Assembly (NCBI GenBank): GCA_963923035.1
Contig: CAWUKT010000010.1
Coordinates: forward strand, 54,525-118,524
From: CAWUKT01 sp963923035
GTDB taxonomy: Bacteria > Bacteroidota > Bacteroidia > J057 > JADKCL01
Direction: 5' to 3'
Length of the DNA: 64,000 bases
Below are positions 1-8,475 of this stretch, piece after piece; within the stretch, counting starts at the first letter, position 1, and each line of letters opens with the position of its first letter. Under the pieces are notes generated by a model. It saw nothing but the letters and a program-made list of their open reading frames with translations. It made no database searches and was not told where the DNA came from. A program made the position numbers and the translations under genes.

Positions 1-2
1 GC

Positions 3-2243
3 AATTTTGTGACGGCCCGCAACTGGACAACTTCGGGGGGCCAGCCCCGCATGGACCTGACCGGGTTTACCTTTCACCACGCGTTGTCGCCCTTGTTGAG
101 TGATGCGGTCTTGAAAATGCAGATCAAAGCGCACAAGCAGATTTACGGGGAGACTTTCGGCACGAGCCCGTCCTATTCCAAGGGATACTGGCCCGCCGAG
201 TGTTCCTTTTCCGAGCGCATCATCAAAGTCCTCTCCGAAGAAGGCTTCGAATGGTCCATCATCGCCAACAGCCACCTCGCCCGGACCCTCGCCGATTATC
301 CGTTGACTTTCAATACTTCCGGCTGCAATATCGATCCTCCCAACCAGGCGGACAAAGTGACGGCCAGTGGCACCAACTGGTGGAGTGGGCAACTCGATGG
401 GAGAGGAGGAACCTTCGCCGCGCCCTATTGCTACCAGGCCCACAAAGCCCGTTATGTCGACCCCAATACGGGCCAGGCCTATACGATTACGGTCGTGCCG
501 ATGGCCGATTTGTTGTCCTACCAAAATGGATTCGGAACGATGGGCACTGGCGACATTGACCAGAACATTGCGCCCTACGACAATCCCAGCCAGCCCAGCA
601 TCGTGCTGATGGCCCACGACGGCGACAATGCCTGGGGCGGTGGCTTCGACTACTACAACAATTCGGTTCCGGGCCTGGCCAATGCCGCCGCGCAACAAGG
701 ATATTCCCCCACCACGATCCAACAATTCCTGAATGATCACCCGGTACCCGCCACGGACATCGTGCGGGTCGAGGATGGCAGTTGGTTCAACGCCGCCAAC
801 GATTGGGGCCACCCGCAGTTCATCAACTGGCTGTGGCCCATGTACAATTCGGCTTACCGCTTCGATCCGAATGGCTGGACCGAAGACGCCCGGAACTGGG
901 CGGTACTGGTTGCCGCCGAAAACCGTGTTCTCACTGCGGAAGATTTGACGACCGCCGCCGTGGATGTGCAAGACGTCGTACATCCCTCGCAGAGCAGCAC
1001 CCTGGCCGAACGGGCCTGGCACCACCTGTTGCCGGGATATACCTCCGGTTATATGTACTACGGGACGGCCATCGACATGGAAGTGAAGCAATCTCTGGCC
1101 TGTAATATTGCCACCGATCTCGCCGATCAGGTGATCGGTTCCGGCAGCATCAGCGATGTGACGCCTCCTTCAGTATTCATTCCCCAGCGCTTCCCCTACA
1201 ACCCTGGCGGCACCGGCTTCGGTCCGATCTATGGCTACCAGCAGGTCACCAACAGTTCCGATTTCCACGTTTGGACCTTTGCCTACGACGTTTCGGGCCT
1301 CCAAAGCGTGACCTTGAAGTACCGCACCGATTTTGATGGCGAGAATCCGCTCAACAACGACGAGAACGAAACCTATGCCGGCGGCAATGGCGTCAGTGCC
1401 TGGCAGGATGTGGCCATGTCGATGCGTAATTTCCCGACCGGAAACATCACCAACAATCCTGATGTCGACTTCTTCATCCTGCCCGATTATATCGCCGATG
1501 AATACTACGGCGAGATTGCCGGATTGGCGGATACGCTGGTCGATTACTACGTCGAGGCGATGGACAACCAGGGCAATGTGTTCAAAACGCCGATCCAGCA
1601 CGTGTACGTCGGCGCCAGCAACGCGGGCGGATCTCCGAATGGGGTCTACTGGACGCCTTCGAATCCGACGGTCAACGATGTCATCACGGTCCACGTGCCG
1701 AATCCTTCGACTTCCGGCAAGCTCCACTGGGGCGTCGACGGCTGGAACCAGGTGGACAATGTCTACTGGCCGAATGGTTCGGTTTTGTTCCAGGGAACGG
1801 GTCCTGCCATTCAGTCTCCGATGAATGGCCCGGCGAACAACGAGCTGACGATTCAGATCGGCCCCTTCAACAATGCCGCGCAATCGGTCGGCGTGGTCGA
1901 CTTCGTGATCAATTTCGACGACAATACCTGGGACAACAACAATGGTGCGGACTACCACATCAATATTTCGCCGCCCGTTTCGGCCTGGCAACCGCAGCCG
2001 CTCGAGGTGACGGTCGGCCCGGTACCGACCCGCGACCAACTGCGTTTGTCGATTGATTTCTGCTCCGATCCGGAATTTGAGTTGGCCATCTTTGATGGCG
2101 TCGGAAAGCAGGTGTTGGCGCGCCAGGTGGACTGCGGCCAGCATGTGCTGGACTTGGGCGGCTTGGAAGCGGGGGTGTATTTCTTAGAAGTACAGGGGGA
2201 GAAGACGCACCGGATGTTACGGCAGAAGGTGGTGAAGCTGTAG
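3..2243 (+). CDS. Secreted GH57-like glycoside hydrolase with starch-binding-like module and T9SS sorting domain (5' partial)
   Basis: The reading frame is open to the left edge, so the N-terminus (signal peptide and first part of the catalytic domain) lies outside the window; an internal GTG at 9 is not a convincing start. Counting from that GTG, residues 20-300 look like a GH57 (alpha-amylase/glucanotransferase-type) TIM-like barrel: a TFHHALSPLLS segment, then GYWPAECSFSE with Glu64 in the place of the family nucleophile, and AHDGDNAWGGG near 200. Residues about 540-650 resemble a starch-binding module ending in WDNNNGADYHINI. The last 80 residues form a T9SS type A sorting domain (GPVPTRDQLRLS ... 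GVYFLEV ... LRQKVVKL). This predicts a cell-surface or secreted alpha-glucan enzyme. The exact substrate cannot be read from the sequence. Confidence 0.8.
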   Translation, partial: NFVTARNWTTSGGQPRMDLTGFTFHHALSPLLSDAVLKMQIKAHKQIYGETFGTSPSYSKGYWPAECSFSERIIKVLSEEGFEWSIIANSHLARTLADYPLTFNTSGCNIDPPNQADKVTASGTNWWSGQLDGRGGTFAAPYCYQAHKARYVDPNTGQAYTITVVPMADLLSYQNGFGTMGTGDIDQNIAPYDNPSQPSIVLMAHDGDNAWGGGFDYYNNSVPGLANAAAQQGYSPTTIQQFLNDHPVPATDIVRVEDGSWFNAANDWGHPQFINWLWPMYNSAYRFDPNGWTEDARNWAVLVAAENRVLTAEDLTTAAVDVQDVVHPSQSSTLAERAWHHLLPGYTSGYMYYGTAIDMEVKQSLACNIATDLADQVIGSGSISDVTPPSVFIPQRFPYNPGGTGFGPIYGYQQVTNSSDFHVWTFAYDVSGLQSVTLKYRTDFDGENPLNNDENETYAGGNGVSAWQDVAMSMRNFPTGNITNNPDVDFFILPDYIADEYYGEIAGLADTLVDYYVEAMDNQGNVFKTPIQHVYVGASNAGGSPNGVYWTPSNPTVNDVITVHVPNPSTSGKLHWGVDGWNQVDNVYWPNGSVLFQGTGPAIQSPMNGPANNELTIQIGPFNNAAQSVGVVDFVINFDDNTWDNNNGADYHINISPPVSAWQPQPLEVTVGPVPTRDQLRLSIDFCSDPEFELAIFDGVGKQVLARQVDCGQHVLDLGGLEAGVYFLEVQGEKTHRMLRQKVVKL

Positions 2244-2272
2244 GGCTTGTTTGTGAGGTGACTCACGTGTTC

Positions 2273-2312
2273 AACCCTGCCCGCCGGGAATCGGCGGGCA
2301 GGGTTGGTTTTT
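2273..2312 (+). terminator. Rho-independent terminator of the GH57-like gene
   Basis: A perfect 13-bp stem (2273-2285 with 2293-2305) and a 7-nt loop are followed by GGTTTTT. It lies 30 bases past the stop of the GH57-like gene and before the convergent membrane-protein gene. Confidence 0.8.
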
Positions 2313-2342
2313 GGGGGCATGGACGATTAACATTCTCACAAT

Positions 2343-3215
2343 TCAGTCGAAATACTTGTCGTAGTAATAGACGGAAAGGCTCGTGAGGATGATTATCGCA
2401 GTCCAGGCAATGGCCCAACCTTGAACTCCGATAAGTGCGGCTATATAATAGAACAATACTGGGGTGAGAATTCCGATGGGAAGGATAAGGAAAAACAAGG
2501 TGCGACTAAACACAAATGCCAGCCGCGTCATGGCTTCATGAGCTTGTTCCGCTCTTTCAAAAGCCGCCTGTTCCTTGGCGCTAACTGTTTTACCTCGGGG
2601 GTCTAAGTCGTATTTCTTTGTTTCAAAGATGCGTTCCTGAAGGGCGAAAAATCCATATAGGATTAACAATAGAGCGGGGAAGCCAAAACCCAGAGAAAGC
2701 TGCCAAAACACTCCATCATTGTTGATCATCCAGATGGACCGTTCCCGGGCACTGTGTCCATTGATGGTTTCGTAATACATCGTCGCTTCCAGCACATAGG
2801 TTCCGGGACTTTTCAGATCCACCTTGAAAAACTCGGGAATGTAGGCATCGCTCTTCAGCCAAACCTCGTGCACCCCCAAGCCGATGGGATAGGTGAACAC
2901 CGGGACATCGTTTATTTTTCTTCCATCAATGAACACCTCGTACTTGAATTCATCCATGTCAAACATGTTGGTGTGCAGGTCCACGACGATAGAAATGAAT
3001 GCGGAATCTGTGGGGGATTTTGAGTAGTCGGGTTCGACTTTGGGGATCTCCCGCTTGATCTCTACCGGGTTGTTGGTCAATAGCACATCGGCGACATCCC
3101 GTTTGCCCGTCACGAATTGAAACGTCACGATCAAAGCAACGATGATACCTCCAATCAACCCAACCCGCTGCATGACAATCCAAAAGCCAGAACTCCCTGA
3201 TTTCTCTGCGGCCAT
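2343..3215 (-). CDS. Hypothetical multi-pass membrane protein
   Basis: A 290-residue protein that I do not recognise. Residues about 14-33 form a first transmembrane helix (VGLIGGIIVALIVTFQFV). About 120 polar residues follow and read like an extracytoplasmic beta-rich domain (VVDLHTNMFDMDEFKYEVFI). Three more hydrophobic helices are seen: FGFPALLLILYGFFAL near 180, and two near 235 and 260 in the C-terminal third. A charged stretch with EQAAFERAEQAHEAM between helices 2 and 3 is probably cytoplasmic. The start ATG has no strong Shine-Dalgarno, which is usual in this phylum. It converges with the GH57-like gene and is divergent from the thioesterase gene. No function is assigned. Confidence 0.75.
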   Translation of the reverse strand: MAAEKSGSSGFWIVMQRVGLIGGIIVALIVTFQFVTGKRDVADVLLTNNPVEIKREIPKVEPDYSKSPTDSAFISIVVDLHTNMFDMDEFKYEVFIDGRKINDVPVFTYPIGLGVHEVWLKSDAYIPEFFKVDLKSPGTYVLEATMYYETINGHSARERSIWMINNDGVFWQLSLGFGFPALLLILYGFFALQERIFETKKYDLDPRGKTVSAKEQAAFERAEQAHEAMTRLAFVFSRTLFFLILPIGILTPVLFYYIAALIGVQGWAIAWTAIIILTSLSVYYYDKYFD

Positions 3216-3309
3216 TTTTTAACATCAATTTATTGATATTTGGGATTTATACAAGAGCTGAATACAACGATTTATCCATTGGCCCTAAGCGATAAACACC
3301 CCAAGCCCC

Positions 3310-3317
3310 TATCTTTG
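3310..3317 (+). promoter_or_regulatory. Bacteroidetes -7 promoter element TATCTTTG directly before the thioesterase start
   Basis: TATCTTTG matches the Bacteroidetes -7 consensus TAnnTTTG. Only 4 bases separate it from the ATG at 3322, so the predicted transcript starts at or next to the start codon. No clear -33 TTG is seen at the usual spacing. Confidence 0.45.
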
Positions 3318-3321
3318 CGCC

Positions 3322-3729
3322 ATGACTACCCAGGAACTCAACCGCCGCATGGCAGCGTCGGAATCGCGGATTTTCAAAGCCGTCTTTCCCAATACCACCA
3401 ACCACTACGACACCCTCTTCGGGGGCACGGCCCTGAGCCTCATGGACGAGGTCGCCTTCATTGCGGCAACGCGGTTCAGCCGGAAGAAAATGGTGACGGT
3501 GAGCAGCAGCCGGGTCGATTTCAAGATGCCCATTCCGCACGGACGGATCATCGAGTTGGTAGCCCGGGTCGTCGATGTGGGACGGACGAGTGTATTGGTG
3601 AAGGTGGAAATCTACATCGAGGAAATGTATTCCGAGGGGCGGGAAAAAGCCATTGAGGGAGAATTCAAAATGGTCGCGGTCAATGCCGAGATGGAACCGG
3701 TGGCGGTACTGGAAGACGAGGAAGCCTAG
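3322..3729 (+). CDS. Acyl-CoA thioesterase (hotdog fold, YciA/acyl-CoA hydrolase family)
   Basis: A 135-residue single hotdog domain. It shows the family pattern NTTNHYDTLFGGTALSLMDE (residues about 24-43), where the Asn/His-Asp...Gly-Gly stretch and the following Asp/Glu helix form the active site and CoA pocket. The strand SSSRVDFKMPIPHGRIIEL and the VGRTSVLVKVEIY strand follow. Enzymes of this family hydrolyse acyl-CoA to free fatty acid and CoA in the cytoplasm. The length is typical for a one-domain hexameric hotdog enzyme. The stop codon overlaps the stop of the convergent downstream gene at a shared CTAG (3726-3729). Acyl chain preference is unknown. Confidence 0.85.
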   Translation: MTTQELNRRMAASESRIFKAVFPNTTNHYDTLFGGTALSLMDEVAFIAATRFSRKKMVTVSSSRVDFKMPIPHGRIIELVARVVDVGRTSVLVKVEIYIEEMYSEGREKAIEGEFKMVAVNAEMEPVAVLEDEEA

Positions 3730-5183
3730 ACCTTGACGACCTGCTTGCGCTGCTGCCAGTAATCCAAAATGTAATTGTAGTAGAAATTGTTCTCGACCTT
3801 GGCCTTGAGCCAGAGGTTGAGCTTGATCAGGTCCATCCAATCGGTTTCAAGATTGGCGATGGGGGAGTAGGTGACCCGCTTCTTGTTGAGGAATTTCTGG
3901 ATCATGTCCAGGAATTGGCGGTAGTGGGAGAGCTTGCGGCTGATTTTGCTCTTCCGGATCTGGCTCCGGAGCCGTTGCAGCATGACCAGGGCATCTTCCC
4001 GCTGGTTCATCTCAATCGCAAGGATCAATTCGATGAGCCGAACCGAATTCTCATTCTTGAGCTGGGTGAAGCGCTCCAGCATCTCGGTCAGGGCCTCGTT
4101 GGCGGAGCGGGGCAGGTTCGCCGCGAGGAGCACGCCGATCTTGTGGTAATAGTACCGGATCATCTGCTCGTCGTCGAGCCCGGGAATCGCCATCAGGCGG
4201 TCCAGTTTGTTTTGGGCGAGCTGGAGGTCATTTTCGTAGAAGTAGTAAATCGCACAGAGTTCCAGGTAACGGGGGAGGAAGTTGACCTGCTGAGCCGGCG
4301 TCAACTGGTCCAAGACCTTGTCGGTCTTGTAAATCATCCCATTGATCAACAGGAAATCGCCCACCTCCATGCCACTTTCAATCAACAAGGTGACAATCTG
4401 AAGCCGGATGTCCTGGGGATAGTTTTCCTTCGACGACTTTTTCTCCAGCCCCACCAAACGCTTGTGCAAGGCGTAGCGGTCCTCAAAAGTCCGGCTGTAC
4501 ATGTACTCGCTCGTGAAGGCCTGCTGCCGGTGGCTGGGTTGCTCACTGTCCGTCGCAAACTCATTGATACGCCCCAGAATGTCCTCCGTAATGTCCTTGT
4601 GGTCTTCGAGGTGGTCCGGATTGTTCTTCGAATCCTGAACGAGAACGTTGAATTTCTTCAGGTTTTCTTCAAAGGGAAAAGTCTCAGCGATCATGCTGGA
4701 GACCGAATCGATCCGCGCCAGAATCTCCGCGTATTCCTCCCAAGTGGTCTTCTGACTCTTGGCCAGCGTGTCCCGGTAATCTTCGAGGATGCGCAGGTGC
4801 ACGCGGGGCATATTGATCTTCGTGCAGGCATCGAGCGCCGCCCGGATATAGTTCTGGGCCTGCTCGTGGAAGCCCTTGTAATTCAGAACGTCGTATTTGG
4901 CTTTGTAACGCTGGATGATAAAATCGTCCTTGGAGGAATTGGAATACTCCAACAAAACGGCCAGAATATCATCGAGGAGGGCATTTTTCTGCATGGAATA
5001 GAATGCCCGGGAGAAGGAGGAGAAATGCTTGGAGTAGATTTGGCGATCAAGGTTCTTGGAATACTCAGATGCCGCCAGATAACCTTTGTAGATTTGGGTA
5101 AACCGACTGTTCCTCCCGTGGAGGTTATAGAGTCGTTTTTCTTCCTTCGCCAATGAATGAACCAAATCGAACAAAGTCTGCAT
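3726..5183 (-). CDS. Large alpha-helical hypothetical protein (possible TPR-like repeats)
   Basis: A 485-residue soluble protein with no signal peptide or membrane helix. It is almost entirely predicted helical, rich in Leu, Tyr, Arg and Glu, and has helix-turn-helix pairs such as FHEQAQNYIRAALDAC and FYENDLQLAQNKLDRLMAI that resemble degenerate TPR or other alpha-solenoid repeats. I do not recognise a named family; proteins of this appearance are common and uncharacterised in Saprospiria-like genomes. It starts at an ATG preceded by TTGACAGGACT. Its stop overlaps that of the convergent thioesterase gene. A scaffold or regulatory role would be only a guess. Confidence 0.8.
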   Translation of the reverse strand: MQTLFDLVHSLAKEEKRLYNLHGRNSRFTQIYKGYLAASEYSKNLDRQIYSKHFSSFSRAFYSMQKNALLDDILAVLLEYSNSSKDDFIIQRYKAKYDVLNYKGFHEQAQNYIRAALDACTKINMPRVHLRILEDYRDTLAKSQKTTWEEYAEILARIDSVSSMIAETFPFEENLKKFNVLVQDSKNNPDHLEDHKDITEDILGRINEFATDSEQPSHRQQAFTSEYMYSRTFEDRYALHKRLVGLEKKSSKENYPQDIRLQIVTLLIESGMEVGDFLLINGMIYKTDKVLDQLTPAQQVNFLPRYLELCAIYYFYENDLQLAQNKLDRLMAIPGLDDEQMIRYYYHKIGVLLAANLPRSANEALTEMLERFTQLKNENSVRLIELILAIEMNQREDALVMLQRLRSQIRKSKISRKLSHYRQFLDMIQKFLNKKRVTYSPIANLETDWMDLIKLNLWLKAKVENNFYYNYILDYWQQRKQVVKV

Positions 5184-5190
5184 AGTCCTG

Positions 5191-5379
5191 TCAACTATTG
5201 AGATTCCCTTTTAGCAGTGGGTGCGTTCCCGTTAACTGCTTACCAAACGATTGTGTTAAAAATGAAAGATCCTCTTTGCACACCGGCCAGGTGACATCCA
5301 ATTCTTGAACAAGCCGAGCGTGTTTGACTACCTTTGATCCCCTCTTTTCAGGGACTGCTAATCTATAAAGTTTTTCCAC
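5191..5379 (-). CDS. Possible small hypothetical protein
   Basis: A 62-codon frame ending 7 bases upstream of the helical-protein gene, on the same strand. The predicted product (MEKLYRLAVPEKRGSK ... GTHPLLKGNLNS) is soluble and unremarkable. Its position would fit a short leader gene of the downstream cistron. No recognisable domain and no strong ribosome site support it, so it may be chance. Confidence 0.25.
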   Translation of the reverse strand: MEKLYRLAVPEKRGSKVVKHARLVQELDVTWPVCKEDLSFLTQSFGKQLTGTHPLLKGNLNS

Positions 5380-5844
5380 ATTTCACAAATTAAACACCTT
5401 GATTTCAGGCAGATGGACGTGTGGATAGATTCGCAGTACCTTAACATATCAAATGCTGGCGTTGCGTTTTCGTAAACTTAATTGAAAGTCAACCGAATCG
5501 AGATTGTACCTAAACCAAATGAGCTTTTCTAAACACTAACCTTCATTGAATATGGCAAATTTTCTTTTAATCACTTAATCGATGGAAGTTAAGAGCCGTA
5601 AGATTTTCGAGGCAATTGGTGGGAGGTCCTGAGAAATGACATCCGAAAGGCAATTGGAGAATAGGGGGAGGAAGGGGGGCAAAAGGAAACGGGAGGGGAT
5701 TCGGAAAATGCAAACCCAAAAATGAGGGATCAGTCGCTCCAATCGAGGAATCCTTTGAATCTCAAACGATGATTCCCAGCAATTTGCCGATTTAACAGCG
5801 GGATTTCGGGAGGTAAACCGATTCAACTGCCCGAAAAATCGGGC
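5380..5844. other. Non-coding stretch downstream of gyrB with DnaA-box-like sites
   Basis: No convincing gene is seen. The region includes an AT-rich part at about 5430-5580. It carries TGTGGATAG at 5420-5428, one mismatch from the reverse DnaA-box consensus. TTTTCCACA at 5372-5380, matching the relaxed consensus TTWTNCACA, lies just at its edge. A short minus-strand frame at 5575-5826 has an implausible composition and is not called. Confidence 0.4.
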
Positions 5845-5881
5845 CCAAAAACAACGCCGCCTCCCCAGAAGGAAGGCGGCG
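5845..5881 (-). terminator. gyrB terminator
   Basis: An 8-bp GC-rich stem (5855-5862 with 5874-5881) is followed on the minus strand by TTGTTTTTGGGCCC. It lies about 30 bases after the gyrB stop. Confidence 0.75.
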
Positions 5882-5909
5882 CGGCATTTATTTCATCTCA
5901 CTGCCTGGA

Positions 5910-7880
5910 TCAGGCATCAATGTTAGCATATTTGGCGTTTTGTTCGATAAACTCCCGGCGAGGGGGAACTTCATCGCCCATGAGCATCTGGAAGACCACA
6001 TCGGCTTCCGCGGCGCTCTCGATGGTCACCAACTGCAAGGTCCGGTGCTCCGGATCCATCGTGGTATCCCACAACTGCTCCGGGTTCATCTCACCGAGTC
6101 CTTTATAACGCTGCACGTGAATCTTCTCCGAGCCGCCCATTTCCATGATGAGGCGGTCGCGCTCGTCGTCGGTCCAGCAGTACTTGGCCGTCTTGCCTTT
6201 CCGCACCTGGTACAGCGGCGGCATCGCGATGTACAGGTAGCCAGCTTCGATCAGCGGCTTCAGGTAGCGGTAGAAGAAGGTCAGGATCAGCGTGCGGATG
6301 TGGGAGCCATCCACGTCGGCGTCCGTCATGATGACGATTTTGTGGTACCGGAGCTTCTCGAGGTTCAACTCAGATTCGGTTCCAATCCCCCGGACCCCCA
6401 GGGCCGTAATCATGTTCTTGATTTCCTCGTTCTCGTAGATTTTGGCGGGATGCGCCTTCTCTACGTTGAGGATCTTGCCCCGGAGCGGCAGGATGGCCTG
6501 GAAGCGACGGTCACGGCCCTGCTTCGCAGAACCACCCGCGGAGTCACCCTCCACGAGGTAGATTTCGCTTTCTTCCGGGTCCTTGCTGGAACAGTCGGCC
6601 AGTTTACCCGGCAATCCAGCGCCGGAGAGGACGTTTTTCCGTTGGACCAGTTCGCGGGCGCGCTTGGCCGCGTGGCGGGCTTCAGCAGCCAGGATCACCT
6701 TGGAGATCACGTTCTTGGCGATCTTGGGGTTCTCCTCGAGGTAGGTGCCGAGCGCGCGGTAGACGATGCCGTCCACGATGCTGGAAACCTCGGAGTTACC
6801 GAGCTTGGTCTTGGTCTGACCTTCGAACTGCGGCTCCGGCACTTTGACGGAGATCACACAGGTCAGGCCTTCCCGGAAGTCATCTCCGGAAATGTCAAAC
6901 TTCAACTTGGCGAGGAACCCTTCCCGTTCGGCGTAGTTTTTCATGGCCCGCGTCAGGGCCTTCTTGAAGCCGGAGACGTGGGTACCGCCCTCGTGCGTGT
7001 TGATATTGTTGACGTAGGAGTGGAGGTTCTCGGTATAAGAAGTATTGTATTGCAGGGCAATTTCAACGGGAACCGTCTCGGCGTCGTCGATGCCGGAGAT
7101 GTAAATAGGATGCTCATGCAATGGATCCCGACTTCCATCCAGAAACTTGACGAATTCCGCGATGCCGCCTTCGGAGAAGAAGACTTTGCTCCGCATTTCC
7201 TGCCCGATCACTTTTCCTTCTTCGTCCACCTTGTCCACCATCTCCCGCTCATCCGTAAGCGTAATCTTGACGCCCCGGTTCAGGAAGGCGAGTTCCCGCA
7301 TCCGGGCGGCCAGGGTATCGAACTTGTATTCGGTGACCGTAAAGATGGTGTCGTCGGGCCAAAAGGTCGTTTCGGTTCCCCGTTCTTCCGTTTCTCCAAC
7401 CACACTCACATCTCCCTTCGGAATGCCCCGCTCGTAGCGTTGGTGGTGGATTTTATTGTTGCGGAATACCCGGACGTCGCAGACAGAGGAGAGGGCGTTC
7501 ACACAGGAAACCCCGACCCCGTGGAGACCACCGGATACTTTATAGGTGCTTTTGTCAAATTTACCCCCAGCGTGCAACACCGTCATAACGACTTCCAGGG
7601 CCGATTTCCCTTCCTTTTCGTGGATGTCGACCGGAATACCCCGGCCATTGTCCCGAACCGAAATGGAATTGTCGGATTGAATGGTGACGAAGATATCGGT
7701 GGCATAGCCGGCCATGGCTTCGTCGATGGAGTTGTCAACCACCTCGTACACCAGGTGGTGCAATCCCCGTACACCCACATCACCAATGTACATGGCGGGG
7801 CGCTTCCGCACAGCTTCCAATCCTTCCAATACCTGGATATTGGATGCTGTATAATTGCTTTTGTTGCTTGTTTCGCTCAT
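5910..7880 (-). CDS. gyrB: DNA gyrase subunit B
   Basis: A 656-residue full-length GyrB, the ATPase subunit that powers negative supercoiling with GyrA. The N-terminal GHKL domain shows VVDNSIDEAMAGY (Mg/ATP Glu-Asn region), RDNGRGIPVDIH and VSGGLHGVGVSCVNALS. The TOPRIM domain shows EIYLVEGDSAGGSAKQG, PLRGKILNVEKA and MTDADVDGSHI. The C-terminal QRYKGLGEMNPEQLW motif is intact. Length is typical of the short form without the proteobacterial insertion. gyrA and the other dnaA-region genes are not adjacent. The gene stands alone between two long non-coding regions and has its own terminator. Confidence 0.98.
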   Translation of the reverse strand: MSETSNKSNYTASNIQVLEGLEAVRKRPAMYIGDVGVRGLHHLVYEVVDNSIDEAMAGYATDIFVTIQSDNSISVRDNGRGIPVDIHEKEGKSALEVVMTVLHAGGKFDKSTYKVSGGLHGVGVSCVNALSSVCDVRVFRNNKIHHQRYERGIPKGDVSVVGETEERGTETTFWPDDTIFTVTEYKFDTLAARMRELAFLNRGVKITLTDEREMVDKVDEEGKVIGQEMRSKVFFSEGGIAEFVKFLDGSRDPLHEHPIYISGIDDAETVPVEIALQYNTSYTENLHSYVNNINTHEGGTHVSGFKKALTRAMKNYAEREGFLAKLKFDISGDDFREGLTCVISVKVPEPQFEGQTKTKLGNSEVSSIVDGIVYRALGTYLEENPKIAKNVISKVILAAEARHAAKRARELVQRKNVLSGAGLPGKLADCSSKDPEESEIYLVEGDSAGGSAKQGRDRRFQAILPLRGKILNVEKAHPAKIYENEEIKNMITALGVRGIGTESELNLEKLRYHKIVIMTDADVDGSHIRTLILTFFYRYLKPLIEAGYLYIAMPPLYQVRKGKTAKYCWTDDERDRLIMEMGGSEKIHVQRYKGLGEMNPEQLWDTTMDPEHRTLQLVTIESAAEADVVFQMLMGDEVPPRREFIEQNAKYANIDA

Positions 7881-8475
7881 AAAATACTTCCTAAAACAAA
7901 AGTCTCAGAAGGCGAACATTTCTGAAACACTATTCTAATGTAAAAATACGGTTAAATTCCCTCAATACAGGGCCTCAAAGGCCTTAATTATCCACATCCA
8001 ACGCGGTTTTTGATCCATTTGGCCCTGTTTCTTGTGGATTTTGGGAGCTTTCCCACGCTCGACGTATTTACCTGACAGTCAACCACCTGCTGAATCAATC
8101 TTCGAAACTCGTTTCATGTCACCGATTTATTTCGAAATATCGGAGTATTCCGGGTGTCGAAATATTCAAACTTGTGGAAAACCGGGCCCAACAAAAGGCC
8201 TTTTCGCATCTTCAATGGTCATCATTTACACACCTATATAAACAACGCAATTCCTGTATGGTTCATTGGAAAAGCGGAGAAAAAACAGACTTCGAAGGGG
8301 GGAATAGTCCAATGAAGGGAAAGAAATGACAGGAACAGGTTCCTCAAAGGGCGACACTTCCGTACAAATGAAAGGTCTCTAGCCCACAGATTCGCGGAAC
8401 CCAGCCCCAGCGTTTTGCTTTTGTCTACATTCCATTGCTTTTTTTCCTCTAAATTTGCCTCCCTGAACGATTTTC
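7881..8475. other. 595-bp divergent intergenic region between gyrB and the RqcH-like gene
   Basis: No gene is supported. It contains a perfect DnaA-box consensus TTATCCACA at 7988-7996 and two partial inverse boxes, TGTGGATTT at 8033-8041 and TGTGGAAAA at 8174-8182. A 10-bp palindrome ATTTCGAAAT lies at 8129-8138 inside a larger imperfect palindrome (8122-8143). TAAATTTG at 8450-8457 matches a -7 promoter element for the downstream gene and leaves a leader of roughly 13-18 bases. The region must also hold the gyrB promoter, which I could not place. Confidence 0.5.

Noticed and set aside
1170..2144. Long minus-strand reading frame inside the GH57-like gene
   Set aside because: A shadow of a GC-rich coding strand; its Arg/Val/Ile-rich product has no domain.
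5575..5826. 83-codon minus-strand frame downstream of gyrB
   Set aside because: Pro/Ser/Phe-rich product with no plausible fold and an overlap with the gyrB terminator flank.
8032..8241. 69-codon plus-strand frame in the gyrB upstream region
   Set aside because: No ribosome site or domain; it overlaps DnaA-box-like and palindromic sequences.
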